A stretch of 64,000 nt of DNA from CAVSJO01 sp963728445 (lineage in GTDB: Bacteria; Gemmatimonadota; Gemmatimonadetes; Longimicrobiales; RSA9). Numbering within the stretch: position 1 is the stretch's first letter; the number at the start of each line of letters is the position of its first letter. The notes beneath the pieces are model-generated. The model saw only the letters and a program-made list of their open reading frames with translations. It was not told the origin of the DNA and did no database searches. Shown piece by piece: positions 48,484-57,000 of the stretch. The translations under genes were made by a program, and so were the position numbers. Location: positions 1-64,000 of the forward strand of contig CAVSJO010000008.1 in the NCBI GenBank assembly GCA_963728445.1. The letters are read 5' to 3'.

Positions 48484-49314
48484 TCAGGAGCCGCCCTGCG
48501 CCAGCCGCTTGCGCCAGACGACGATGGCGCCGCACGGCCGGAACCCGGGGTGGAGGACGAATTCGGGGGGCGTGTCCATCCCGCGGTAGACCTCCACCGC
48601 CTGGATGTCCTCCGGGTAGACCCAGTCGTCCAGGTGGCCGCCGTACCCGAGGACCGGCATGCCGTCGAGGAAGAGGTCGGGGATGCATTCGCGCCCGCTC
48701 ACCCGCATCGCCACCACGCGGTCGAACCCGGAGCGCCCGCTCTCGAGGACGATGCTCGGAACGCCGCCGGCCAGGATCGTGCTCGCCCACCCGCCATTCT
48801 TCAGATCCCGCCCTTCCAGGAACGTCCCGCCGATGGTCGTGCGCTTCCGGTCGAAGTAGCCGCCCCGCAGCATGAAGTCGTTCGCGACGTGCGCGGAGAC
48901 GACGATCGAGTCCAGCGCGATCGCCCGCGGCACCAGGCGCACCGTGAGGTCGATCTCCCCGTTCGGAGGCACGTTCACCAGGTGCGTCGCCTCTCCGTAC
49001 GCGATGTGGGAGACCTTCATCTCGTAGATTCCGGCGGCCACCCCGGAGAAGCGGAAGGTCCCGTCCGCGGTGGAGACGACGCCGGCCCGGTCGGGGCCGT
49101 CGATGACCACCGCGACGCCCTCGACCGGCTCCCCCGAGGCGTCGTCGACGACGCGGCCGACGATCGTGCCGGCGGCCGGGACGCCTCCCGGACCCGCCTG
49201 GGCGTGAGCCACCGACGCGGTGGAGCACACCAGGCCGGCGGCGAGCACGCTCGAGATCAGGAGCGTGTTTCGGCACAGGGTCGTCCAGAGGGGACGTCGG
49301 AGTGAACCGGGCAT
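48484..49314 (-). CDS. Carboxypeptidase-regulatory/TonB-plug-like outer-membrane-associated protein
   Basis: 276 residues from ATG 49314, with GGGAGG upstream. Signal peptide to about 39 (LLISSVLAAGLVCSTASVAHAQ). A carboxypeptidase-regulatory-like Ig domain follows (GTIVGRVVDDASGEPVEGVAVVIDG...GTFRFSGVAAGIYEMKVSHIAYGE), then a TonB-receptor plug-like part (LDSIVVSAHVANDFMLRGGYFDRKRTTIGGTFLEG...PSIVLESGRSG...PDLFLDGMPVLGYGGHLDDWVYPEDIQAVEVYRG). The plug is not followed by a barrel, so it is a plug-only protein of a type frequent in Gemmatimonadota. Role unknown; it may bind ligands or receptors in the periplasm. Confidence 0.8.
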   Translation of the reverse strand: MPGSLRRPLWTTLCRNTLLISSVLAAGLVCSTASVAHAQAGPGGVPAAGTIVGRVVDDASGEPVEGVAVVIDGPDRAGVVSTADGTFRFSGVAAGIYEMKVSHIAYGEATHLVNVPPNGEIDLTVRLVPRAIALDSIVVSAHVANDFMLRGGYFDRKRTTIGGTFLEGRDLKNGGWASTILAGGVPSIVLESGRSGFDRVVAMRVSGRECIPDLFLDGMPVLGYGGHLDDWVYPEDIQAVEVYRGMDTPPEFVLHPGFRPCGAIVVWRKRLAQGGS

Positions 49315-49337
49315 GGGCCTCCCATGGGGTACATCCC

Positions 49338-49366
49338 AATATACTTCGCTCTCCGTGAGCGTTCCA
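49338..49366 (-). promoter_or_regulatory. Promoter of the plug-domain protein gene
   Basis: Minus strand TGGAAC, 17 bases, TATATT (-10, 5/6 match), about 24 bases before the ATG at 49314. Confidence 0.5.
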
Positions 49367-49440
49367 CCGTCCTTGCCGCGTCCGACGACCGCCGCCATGC
49401 TTCGGCACGCGTTCTTTCATCCCCCGAATTCCCGATCCGC

Positions 49441-50901
49441 ATGCGAGACGACTCCGAAGTCGCGCAGGAACGGCCACGTCCCCCGGCGGCCGCCGCCGAG
49501 GACAGGGGCCGCCTGCTCAAGGTGCTGGGCGTCGCCTTCGGGCTCGCCGTCATCATCGGCAACACGATCGGGATGGGCATCCTGCGCACTCCCGGCGAGG
49601 TGGCGGCGCGCCTTCCGTCGACGCCCCTCTTCCTGGCCGTCTGGGTGGCGGGCGGCGCGTACGCCCTGCTCGGAGCGCTTTCGCTGAGCGAGCTCGGGAC
49701 CATGATGCCGAAGTCCGGCGGCCAGTACGTGTTCGTCCGGCACGCGCTGGGCAGCTATCCCGGCTTCGTCGTGGGCTGGAGCGACTGGGTGTCCACGTGC
49801 GGCGCGTCCGCCGCCATTGCCATGGTGCTTGCCGAGTACCTCGGCCCGCTGGTCCCGGCGCTGGCGGGCGTGCATGCCTGGGTCGCGGCAGCGGTCGTCG
49901 TCGGGTTCGCCGTGCTGCAGTGGAAGGGTATCCGCATCGGCGACGTCGCCCAGCAGCTCACGAGCCTGCTCAAGACGCTCGCACTGGCCGGTCTCATCAT
50001 CGCGATCCTGGCCTTCGCCGGCAGGTCGGGCGCCGCGTCGGCCGACGCCGTGGCCGCCGGCGCCGCGGCGGCGGGGGCCGCCGGTGCGCGCGCGGCCGGG
50101 GGAGCGGGCGCAGCCGCCGCGGCCGCGCTGCCCACGGGACTCGCCCTGCTGGCCGCCATCGTCGTCGCCCTCCAGTCGGCCATCTACACGTTCGACGGGT
50201 GGACGGGCCCGATCTACTTCGGTGAGGAGGTGAAGGACCCGGACCGCGACCTGCCCCGGGCGATGATCGGCGGCGTGCTGCTCGTCGCGGCGATCTATCT
50301 CGGGCTGAACGTCGCGTTCCTGCGCGTCGTCCCCGTGGCCGAGATGGCGGGGGACCCGTTCGTGGCCGGCACGGCCGCCGCCCGGATCTTCGGACCGGCC
50401 GGGGACACGGTGATCCGGGTGCTCATGATCGTCTCGATGCTGGCCGCCGTGAACGCGTGTCAGCTCATGGCCTCACGGGTGCCGTACGCCATGAGCCGGG
50501 ACGGCATGCTGCCGTCCGCGGTGACGCGCGTGAATCGCGGCGGAACACCCGGCCCGTCGCTGCTGCTGACCACGGTGGTCGCCCTGGGCTTCATCGCGAC
50601 CAACACGTTCGACGCCGTGCTGGCCCTTCTGGCGTTCTTCTTCGTGGCCAACTACGCGCTCTCGTTCACGTCGCTGTTCGTGCTGCGACGCCGGGAGCCG
50701 GACGCGCGTCGACCCTTCCGGGTGCCCGGCTACCCCTGGGTCCCGGCCGTCGCCCTCATCGGCTCGCTCGCGTTCCTGGCAGGCGCCGTGGCGGGCGACC
50801 GGACGAACAGCGTGCGGGCGCTGGCGCTGCTGGCGCTGAGCTGGCCTGCCTGGCTATGGGCGAAGCGCAGCGGAGGCGACGCCGCGGCCCGCGCGGGATG
50901 A
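49441..50901 (+). CDS. APC-family amino acid permease
   Basis: 486 residues from ATG 49441; in-frame ATGs further upstream run through the divergent promoter. About twelve membrane helices. The first helix motif VIIGNTIGMGILRTPGEVA is the substrate- and ion-binding GxGI segment of the family, and YTFDGWTGPIYFGEEVKDPDRDLPRAMIGG is the TM6-loop signature. Loop 5-6 has a Gly/Ala-rich low-complexity insertion (about 195-235). C-terminal RRREPDARRPFRVPGYPWVP is typical of APC transporters. Substrate unknown, but an amino acid or amine is likely. Confidence 0.92.
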   Translation: MRDDSEVAQERPRPPAAAAEDRGRLLKVLGVAFGLAVIIGNTIGMGILRTPGEVAARLPSTPLFLAVWVAGGAYALLGALSLSELGTMMPKSGGQYVFVRHALGSYPGFVVGWSDWVSTCGASAAIAMVLAEYLGPLVPALAGVHAWVAAAVVVGFAVLQWKGIRIGDVAQQLTSLLKTLALAGLIIAILAFAGRSGAASADAVAAGAAAAGAAGARAAGGAGAAAAAALPTGLALLAAIVVALQSAIYTFDGWTGPIYFGEEVKDPDRDLPRAMIGGVLLVAAIYLGLNVAFLRVVPVAEMAGDPFVAGTAAARIFGPAGDTVIRVLMIVSMLAAVNACQLMASRVPYAMSRDGMLPSAVTRVNRGGTPGPSLLLTTVVALGFIATNTFDAVLALLAFFFVANYALSFTSLFVLRRREPDARRPFRVPGYPWVPAVALIGSLAFLAGAVAGDRTNSVRALALLALSWPAWLWAKRSGGDAAARAG

Positions 50902-50957
50902 AAACGGCGCGGGTCCCGCGAGCCCCGAATTCGGCCCGCGGGTCCGGATCGCAGCTA

Positions 50958-52160
50958 CTACCGGCGTACCAGATCCACGGCGGCGCGCTGAACCTTCGCC
51001 TCGAGGTCGGGTGACGGCGCGCCGTCGTTGCGCGTGTTGTAGGCGGCGATCACCGCCCGTCGCGTGCGTGGACTGAAGTAGAAGAATGCGTGGAACCCTG
51101 CCTGGCTGCCCGTGTGGCCCAGCACCCGGTCCGCGCCGCTCCCGACGACGAAGAAAGAGAGGCCCATCCACTGCTCCGGCGCCGCTTCGTAGCCGTCGGA
51201 CATGGGCTTTACGGGCCGCCACATCTCCTCCAGGCTCGAGCGCCGGAGCACGGTGTCGTAGAGAGCGGTGCTCCCGCCCGGGGGAGCGGCGCCGGTCAGA
51301 AACGCGGTGTAGCGCGCGAGCTCGGAGAGCGGAGCGTTCCAGCCGCCGTTCGGGACCGTGATCCCGGGGTCGAAGTCCGCGCCCTGGTCCGTGACGCGCA
51401 GACCCGACGTCGCCGAGTCGCGCTCCACCACGTAGTTGTGGGAGCGGTGGCCGGACAGGTAGTACGGCGTGTTCCGGAAGTAGCTCTCCGTCAGGCCCAG
51501 CGGGGCGAAGATGTTCTTCTGGACGTACGACTCCCACGGGTCCCCCGTGAGCTGCTCGATGATGCGCGCCAGATAGATGAAGGCCGGGTTCGAGTAGCCG
51601 TACCGCGACCCGGGCCTGAAGTGGATCTCCTGGTACGGCATCATCGCCACGAGCTGCTCCCACCGCGTCGGCTCGAACGGCTCCCAGTCGTATCCGTGAT
51701 CGTACGGCCACGTAGGGTTCATGAAGCCGGCCGTGTGGGACATCAGCATGCGAATGGTCACGCTGTCGATCGAGCCGTACGGGTCGTGCACCCGGCGCAG
51801 CTCGGGAATGTAGTCCACGGCCCGGTCGTCGAGGCTCAGCAGCCCCCGGTCCCGGAGCTGCATGATCGAGATCGCCGTGAGCCCCTTCGTGATGGAGCCC
51901 CAGTGGAAGATCGTACTCCCGTCCACGGGAACCCCGCCGGCACGGTCCGCAAACCCGACGTCGACCCTGTCCAGCACGCGTCCGTCCTGCATGACCAGGG
52001 CGCTGGCGCCAACGATCGAGTCGGCCTGCACGTAGGAGCGAAAGAGGGCCGTGAAGTCGCGCCACCCGGCCGGCGTCTGCGCCGCGGCGGAGCCGGGCGC
52101 GAAGGTCGCCAGGAGGACGAGGATCGGCAGCAGACGGAGACGGCGGGCGGATCGAGGCAT
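50958..52160 (-). CDS. Secreted serine hydrolase, beta-lactamase family (class C-like)
   Basis: 400 residues from ATG 52160, with GGAGGA about 10 bases upstream. Signal peptide about 1-28 (LLPILVLLATFAPGSAAAQ). Motifs of penicillin-binding/beta-lactamase class C folds: Ser89-x-x-Lys92 (GSITKGLT), Tyr189-Ser-Asn191 (YGYSNPAF) and HTG (VLGHTGSQAG). Such proteins include D-amino-acid amidases, esterases and peptidases. Resistance cannot be inferred from this. It lies beside, but on the same strand as, the CPBP/ChaN pair, with an 85-base gap. Confidence 0.9.
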   Translation of the reverse strand: MPRSARRLRLLPILVLLATFAPGSAAAQTPAGWRDFTALFRSYVQADSIVGASALVMQDGRVLDRVDVGFADRAGGVPVDGSTIFHWGSITKGLTAISIMQLRDRGLLSLDDRAVDYIPELRRVHDPYGSIDSVTIRMLMSHTAGFMNPTWPYDHGYDWEPFEPTRWEQLVAMMPYQEIHFRPGSRYGYSNPAFIYLARIIEQLTGDPWESYVQKNIFAPLGLTESYFRNTPYYLSGHRSHNYVVERDSATSGLRVTDQGADFDPGITVPNGGWNAPLSELARYTAFLTGAAPPGGSTALYDTVLRRSSLEEMWRPVKPMSDGYEAAPEQWMGLSFFVVGSGADRVLGHTGSQAGFHAFFYFSPRTRRAVIAAYNTRNDGAPSPDLEAKVQRAAVDLVRR

Positions 52161-52245
52161 TCGGGATGATGTCCTCCCTGCCGGGGCGCCGGCGAGGCCG
52201 ACGCGCCACAAGGTTTAAGGGGCGGGCGCGGCCTCGCAGGCGGCG

Positions 52246-52929
52246 CTACCAGAAGCTCCAGCTGCCGGTGGCCAGGACGTACGCTCCGAGCAGTCCGTTC
52301 GTCACCGCGTGGGCCAGGACCGCGAGACGGAGATCCGCCGTCCTGCGGTACAGCTCGCCGTACGCGAGCCCCGCGAGCAGCCCCGCGAGCCAGAGGCGGT
52401 GCTCCGCGGCGAACACCGCGGACGTGATGATGAGTGACTTCCAGCCGATGTCCCGGGGGTCGACGTCCGTGAAGCGTGGCTTCTCCAGCCAGCGCAAAAG
52501 GAACGACCGCCAGAACAGCTCCTCCATGACGGGCACGACGAGAGCGGCCCCCGCGAGCCGGCTCAGCGCCAGCCCGGTATCGATGCGTCCGTCCACCAGA
52601 GGCGTGAACGGGTGGTCCGCAGCCCCGAGCACGAGCGGGGGAAAGTCGAGGGCGATCCAGACGGCGAAGACCGCCACGCCGACTCCGACGGCGGCCGAGA
52701 CGGAGGCCAGCCCCGTGCCGCGGGCTCCACGCAGCTCGACGTAGGACCGGGACAGGGCGAGCAGCAGGAGCGCCGTCGCCGCGCTGCGGATCGCGTACAG
52801 CCAGCGCGGATCGAAGCGCGGCTCCACCAGCGCGGACGCGAACGGCTCCGCGACGAGAAGCGCGATGAAGAGGGCGAACGGCGCGACGCGCGTCCACGCG
52901 GCCGCCCGGCCCGCGGACGGATCCGTCAC
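52246..52929 (-). CDS. CPBP/CAAX-type intramembrane protease of the exosortase-associated kind
   Basis: 227 residues from GTG 52929, overlapping the chaN-like stop as GTGA. Six or seven membrane helices. The CPBP motifs are PVMEELFWRSFLLRW (Glu-Glu...Arg), AEHRLWLAGLLAGLAYG (His) and AVLAHAVTNGLLGAYVLATGSWSFW (His...Asn). The ending W-S-F-W and the overall layout match CAAX-protease-related proteins normally encoded in exosortase/PEP-CTERM clusters. No exosortase or PEP-CTERM protein is seen nearby, so its partner, if any, is elsewhere. Likely acts on membrane peptide substrates. Confidence 0.82.
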   Translation of the reverse strand: MTDPSAGRAAAWTRVAPFALFIALLVAEPFASALVEPRFDPRWLYAIRSAATALLLLALSRSYVELRGARGTGLASVSAAVGVGVAVFAVWIALDFPPLVLGAADHPFTPLVDGRIDTGLALSRLAGAALVVPVMEELFWRSFLLRWLEKPRFTDVDPRDIGWKSLIITSAVFAAEHRLWLAGLLAGLAYGELYRRTADLRLAVLAHAVTNGLLGAYVLATGSWSFW

Positions 52930-53951
52930 GCGCCGCCGTGCTGGGCCCGGAAGTGCCGGCACTCGATCGCCTCGAGCGTGCGCGACCCATCCGTCTGGAT
53001 GACGAAGTCGCCCCACGCGCCAGCCGGCGCCGCCTCGAACGCATCCACGTCGTCAACCGGCCGCAGCGACACGATCAGCGTCTTCGCGTCCGGCGCATAC
53101 GCCCGGAGCTGCTCCGGTACGCCGGTGCCACGCTCGACGTGGAATCCGCCCGCCACGTGGATCACGAGGCCGGCGGGGTGGTCGGCGAGGAAGCGGGAGA
53201 TCGAGTTCGCCATCGTCGCGTCCCAGAGCACCTGGCTGTCGAGCTGGTTGCCCATCTGCGCGTGGCTGCCGACCGGCGCCTGCGGGTGCGCGACGGGCAC
53301 GCCGCACTTCATCCCCTCCTGTTCCATCACCTCGGAAATCGTCGCGATCCACTGCCGCTTGTAGGCGTCGGACGCCTGGCCGTACGGCAGCGGCGGGAGG
53401 TAGGATCGGGCCTGCTCGCTCAACTCCCGCAGCGCGTCGCGCCCCTGCCGGGCCACCATCGTCACGTAGCGCCGTGGCGCGTTCGCCGCGATGACCGGCA
53501 CGTCTCGCTCCTTCGCGAGCTCCACCATCGGCCGGTAGTCGGTCGCGTAGCGCTCCCACGGCCGTGCGTCGGCGAGGAACGAAGACTCGGGAATGAGCCC
53601 GGCCAGGTACTCGTCCAGCGGGAGCTGCACGTCCCGCTCGAAGAACTCAAGGGAGAGCGCCATCGGCCGCCCGGCCGACGTCGCCGCGTACACGTTCGTC
53701 GCCTGGTCGAACAGCTCCCGCTCGAGCATGTGCCCGGTCGGGTCGTCGTGCGTCTCCCCGATGAAGACGACCTGACGGTCGGCCATGGCGCGGACCACGT
53801 CGTCGAGAGACGCGGGCTGGCCCGCGCCGGTGAACACGCGGTACTCGCCGGGCGAGTACGCCGTATCGACGGAGGTGGTCGGCGGCTCCTGCCCCGCGAG
53901 GGGCGCGGCGGCGGCGAGGAGGGCAGGGAGGAAGACGCTGCGTCGTGTCAT
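52926..53951 (-). CDS. ChaN-like iron/heme-binding family protein
   Basis: 341 residues. Hydrophobic N-terminus (SVFLPALLAAAAPLAG) predicts export. The ChaN/haem-binding uptake domain shows RQVVFIGETHDDPTGHMLERELF, MALSLEFFERDVQLPLDEYLAG, PVIAANAPRRYV and LVIHVAGGFHVERGTGVPEQL. Related proteins bind heme or iron; the same fold (Tiki/TraB-like) also includes metalloproteases, with GETHD as the conserved acidic/His site. It is coupled to a CPBP protease gene by a 4-base overlap and follows a cNMP-domain kinase gene with a 37-base gap, so all three could form one operon. Confidence 0.85.
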   Translation of the reverse strand: MTRRSVFLPALLAAAAPLAGQEPPTTSVDTAYSPGEYRVFTGAGQPASLDDVVRAMADRQVVFIGETHDDPTGHMLERELFDQATNVYAATSAGRPMALSLEFFERDVQLPLDEYLAGLIPESSFLADARPWERYATDYRPMVELAKERDVPVIAANAPRRYVTMVARQGRDALRELSEQARSYLPPLPYGQASDAYKRQWIATISEVMEQEGMKCGVPVAHPQAPVGSHAQMGNQLDSQVLWDATMANSISRFLADHPAGLVIHVAGGFHVERGTGVPEQLRAYAPDAKTLIVSLRPVDDVDAFEAAPAGAWGDFVIQTDGSRTLEAIECRHFRAQHGGA

Positions 53952-53988
53952 CGTGACTCCATGATGCGTTCTCGTCGGATGGGGCGCA

Positions 53989-55431
53989 TCAGACCGGAAC
54001 GGTCGGGGACTGCTCCCGGTCGGGGATCGGGAGCGACACCCTGAACTCCGTGCGACCGGGCCGGGAATCGAAGTCGATCTCCCCGCCGTGGCCGCGGATG
54101 CGCGTGCGGGCGATCTCGAGCCCGAGACCGGTGCCCTGGCCCGGCGGCTTGGTCGTGAAGAACGGGTCGAACACCCGTGCCCGGTCCTCCGCCGCGATGC
54201 CAGGTCCGTCGTCGACCACGCGCACGACGAGAAACCGACTCTCGGGACGGATCGTGACAGTGACGCTGCCGCCCACGGGAACAGCGTCCAGGGCGTTGTC
54301 CAGCAGGTTCATCCACACCTGGTCCAGCTCGCCGCCCACGGCATGCACGGGCGGCACCGCATCGGGGACGTCCACCGAGACGGTCACCGACTTCTCCCGC
54401 GCCTTGTGTCCGAGCACCATCAGCGTGTCCCGAATCCCCTTCACAACGTCGACGGGCTCGGGGAGGGGCGCCCGGTCCATGTGCGTCAGTCGCTTCATCG
54501 CGCTGACCAGGTCCCCGATCCTGGACGCCGCCCGCTCGCTCTCCATGGCCAGCGCCCGGACCTCGCACCCCGCGGCCACCCAGTCCAGCGCGGCGTCCAG
54601 CGCCGGTCCCTGGATCTGTCCGGCGAGCCGGTCCAGCTCGTCCAGCGTGACCGACGTCTCGGCGAGCGCGGGCACGGCGGACGCATCCGCGCCGTGCCGG
54701 CGCAGCCAGTCCGCGATGGCGTCCTCCCGGTCCGCCCGCTCCATGGCCGAGCGGAACGTGCGGGGCGACGACGCCTCGCAGGCGTCCCGTACCCGATCCA
54801 CCGCCTGGATCTGCTTCTCGTTCAGCCCCGACCGCACCAGCGCCCGCGCCGCCCGGTCCGCCTCCGCCATCGCCTCCGTCAGGAGCCGCGCGCTGCGCGC
54901 CACCACCGATGCCGGATTGTTCAGCTCGTGCGCCAGACCGGCCGAGAGCTTCCCGAGGGAGAGCATCTTCTCGTCCATCCAGTCGCTCGTGTTGAACACC
55001 CGCGCGCGATCCAGCATGATGTGCACGAAGATCGCCGTCAGCTCCGGGCACTCCCGGATCAGGTCGGGGAAGTCCTTCGGGTCGACGGAGAGCGTCTCGA
55101 CCGGCGAATCGGTGATCGCGTCCCCCGGCGACGCGCGCATGCGCGAGAACGGAAGCACGCCCGAGACGTCGCCACTCTGCCACTCCATCACGCGTCGGGG
55201 GCCCGCCCCTCGGTCCACGTGAATCGCGAAATGACCGCTCAGCACCACCTCGAGCCCGAAATCGCTCTCCTCCAGGACCTGCCCCTTCCGGGACACGTAC
55301 TCGCCCGTCCCGAGCCGCCGCATCCGGCCGCGCTCGGCCAGCCACTCCAGCTCCGACCTCGGCACCTGGCCCACCGTTCGGTGGCCCTGCAGCCGCTCGA
55401 CGATGTCGGGAGGCTTCGGCACGAACGTCAT
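53989..55431 (-). CDS. Soluble histidine kinase with N-terminal cyclic-nucleotide-binding domain
   Basis: 480 residues from ATG 55431, preceded by GGAGGAGG; the more distal frame is discarded. A cNMP/CRP-like sensor occupies about 15-140 (YVSRKGQVLEESDFGLEVVLSGHFAIHV...GDVSGVLPFSRM). HisKA follows with the acceptor His in SAGLAHELNNPASVV, a long helical span, and HATPase (VWMNLLDNALDAVPVGG; VVDDGPGIAAEDRARVFDPFFTTK; GTGLGLEIARTRIRGHGG). There is no membrane segment, so the input is a cytoplasmic signal, perhaps cAMP or a related molecule. There is no adjacent response regulator. Similar fusions are known in Gemmatimonadota and other soil bacteria. Confidence 0.9.
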   Translation of the reverse strand: MTFVPKPPDIVERLQGHRTVGQVPRSELEWLAERGRMRRLGTGEYVSRKGQVLEESDFGLEVVLSGHFAIHVDRGAGPRRVMEWQSGDVSGVLPFSRMRASPGDAITDSPVETLSVDPKDFPDLIRECPELTAIFVHIMLDRARVFNTSDWMDEKMLSLGKLSAGLAHELNNPASVVARSARLLTEAMAEADRAARALVRSGLNEKQIQAVDRVRDACEASSPRTFRSAMERADREDAIADWLRRHGADASAVPALAETSVTLDELDRLAGQIQGPALDAALDWVAAGCEVRALAMESERAASRIGDLVSAMKRLTHMDRAPLPEPVDVVKGIRDTLMVLGHKAREKSVTVSVDVPDAVPPVHAVGGELDQVWMNLLDNALDAVPVGGSVTVTIRPESRFLVVRVVDDGPGIAAEDRARVFDPFFTTKPPGQGTGLGLEIARTRIRGHGGEIDFDSRPGRTEFRVSLPIPDREQSPTVPV

Positions 55432-55810
55432 CGGATCCTCCTCCGTACGCAGGCGGGACGCCCCCGCGCCGGGGGCCGCCCGATCCTGCCTGCACAATAG
55501 ACCCCTCGATGCCCGACCGGTAGTGGCGCCAGGGTCTGCCGGGCGAACCACGGCCGTGACCCGCATCGCGCTGATGCACCTGCCCGCCCGCGCCGGCGGT
55601 CGCCAGCCATCCCCCTCCGGCGACCCGGGAAAATTTCCCCGATACCGGCTCTTCCAGGACTCCACGCCTAGCCTGAATGCCGCGCAACTTCCTAAATGTC
55701 AGTCACTTACGGGATAGTCGCTCTTCGGCATGGGCGTTGCCCCCTACAGCAGGCGAGATCCGACGGCCAGACCGTCAGCAGAAGCGAAATCCAGACTCAG
55801 GAGGCAACGC
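55432..55810. other. 379-base spacer between divergent genes, no gene seen
   Basis: It separates the cNMP-kinase and a secreted-protein gene. A weak promoter-like pair (TTCCTA at 55689, GATAGT at 55713, 18-base spacing) points towards the plus-strand gene. AGGAGG lies just before the ATG at 55811. No stable RNA or riboswitch pattern is evident to me. Confidence 0.5.
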
Positions 55811-56368
55811 ATGCCCGGACGCACGAAGCACCTTCTCGCCCCCGCGCTGATCGCGGGTGTCGGCATCTTCGCGCTGGGCGCTCCGGCGTCGGCGCAGCAG
55901 ACCACGCCGGCGACACCGGAGCCTGCCACGTGCAAGGCGACGATCGCGCCGCAGGCGCTGCAGGCCCAGACGGACCCGTTCCAGCTGCGGGTGGCGCTGA
56001 CGCAGGACATCGGTGACGTGAGCGCGGCCACGATCCAGGAGGAGAACAGCGGACTGCAGGTCTCGGTGAAGAAGGCGGACGAGGACGCTGCGGAGGACGT
56101 GCAGGAGGGCGCTGCGGAGCCGGCCACGGAAGAATCGCCGGAGCCGACGCCCGTGACGGAGCCGCAGACGACACCTGCTACGCCGGCGACGCCGGCACCG
56201 AAGCCCGCCGCTCCGGCGGCCGACGCCGCGGCCGCCCCTGCGCAGGTCGTGTGGCTGAACCTGAACGCCAGCGTCGCGCAGCCGGGGGACTACACGCTCC
56301 AGCTGACGGGCGCGAACGGAACGTGCCAGGGCACGGTTTCGATTCAGCCTTCCGGCGGTTCGAAGTAA
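55811..56368 (+). CDS. Small secreted Pro/Ala/Glu-rich protein of unknown function
   Basis: 185 residues from ATG 55811, preceded by AGGAGG; signal peptide about 1-28 (LLAPALIAGVGIFALGAPASAQ). Two domains: an N-terminal beta-rich part (ATCKATIAPQALQAQTDPFQLRVALTQDIGDVSAATIQEENSG) and a C-terminal part (VVWLNLNASVAQPGDYTLQLTGANGTCQGTVSIQP), joined by a Glu/Pro/Ala/Thr linker (about 87-140, EEGAAEPATEESPEPTPVTEPQTTPATPATPAPKPAAP-like). Cys near 41 and Cys near 173 could form a disulfide between domains. The pattern resembles an Ig-like carrier protein, but I do not recognise a family. Confidence 0.7.
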   Translation: MPGRTKHLLAPALIAGVGIFALGAPASAQQTTPATPEPATCKATIAPQALQAQTDPFQLRVALTQDIGDVSAATIQEENSGLQVSVKKADEDAAEDVQEGAAEPATEESPEPTPVTEPQTTPATPATPAPKPAAPAADAAAAPAQVVWLNLNASVAQPGDYTLQLTGANGTCQGTVSIQPSGGSK

Positions 56369-56386
56369 GCCGTCACCAGCCGATCG

Positions 56387-56998
56387 TCACGGGGTCACCC
56401 CCGGTCGCATCGTATCCGGCACCGTCGTATCCGGCGGTGTTGCGGCCGGGGCCCGTGACGAGCGGAGGTCGATGGCCTTGAGGCGGTTCAGCTCCTCGCG
56501 CAGTTCCTGGATCGCGGCGTCCCGCTCGCGGTCCTCTGCGCGTTCTGCCGCCCGCAGCGAGTCGAACCGCTCGCGCTGGAAGGCCACGAGGGCCCTCAGC
56601 GAATCAAGCCGAACACGGAGGGAGTCCGCCTCGCGGGCGAAGCGCCTGGTGCGATCCTCCGAGCGGGCCGCCGCCGAATCCAGCCGCACCACCTCGTCCA
56701 CCAGGAGGGACAGCCGCCGCACATGGGGCGCGTGGGATGCGTTCGGAAAGCGGGCGAGGTAGCGCGTCATGTACCGCTCGGCGCGCAGGGGGTCGTAAAC
56801 GGCCGTGCCCGGCACGGCGCGGGCCACGATGACCTGGTAGACCGCTCCTTCCCGGGACCACAGCGTGGAATCGCTCTCGAAGATCCGCACCACGTCCGCG
56901 TAGCGGCCCTCACCGAAGCTCCGGTCGAGGGCCGAGGTCGTGGCGCAGGCGGCGCCAAGGAGCAGGGCTGCCGCGGAGGCGGTGCGGAGCACGCGCAC
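56387..56998 (-). CDS. QseG/YfhG-like coiled-coil lipoprotein
   Basis: 203 residues from GTG 56998, starting 2 bases after the kinase stop, with GGAG upstream. Lipoprotein signal (SAAALLLGAACATTSA, Cys about residue 18). An N-terminal helical, TPR-like part follows (FGEGRYADVVRIFESDSTLW...YMTRYLARFPNASHAPHVRRLSLLVDEV), then a heptad-rich coiled coil (about 110-180: READSLRVRLDSLRALVAFQRERFDSLRAAERAEDRERDAAIQELREELNRL) and a Pro/Thr tail. The order response regulator - kinase - coiled-coil lipoprotein parallels GlrR, GlrK and QseG (YfhG), so a role in modulating the kinase from the periplasmic side is a reasonable inference. Confidence 0.65.
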   Translation of the reverse strand: MRVLRTASAAALLLGAACATTSALDRSFGEGRYADVVRIFESDSTLWSREGAVYQVIVARAVPGTAVYDPLRAERYMTRYLARFPNASHAPHVRRLSLLVDEVVRLDSAAARSEDRTRRFAREADSLRVRLDSLRALVAFQRERFDSLRAAERAEDRERDAAIQELREELNRLKAIDLRSSRAPAATPPDTTVPDTMRPGVTP

Positions 56999-57000
56999 GA

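Noticed and set aside
50958..52160. Calling the beta-lactamase-fold proteins antibiotic resistance genes
   Set aside because: SxxK, YxN and HTG motifs occur in many esterases and peptidases; no specific class C features were recognised. The same applies to the partial gene starting at 62794.
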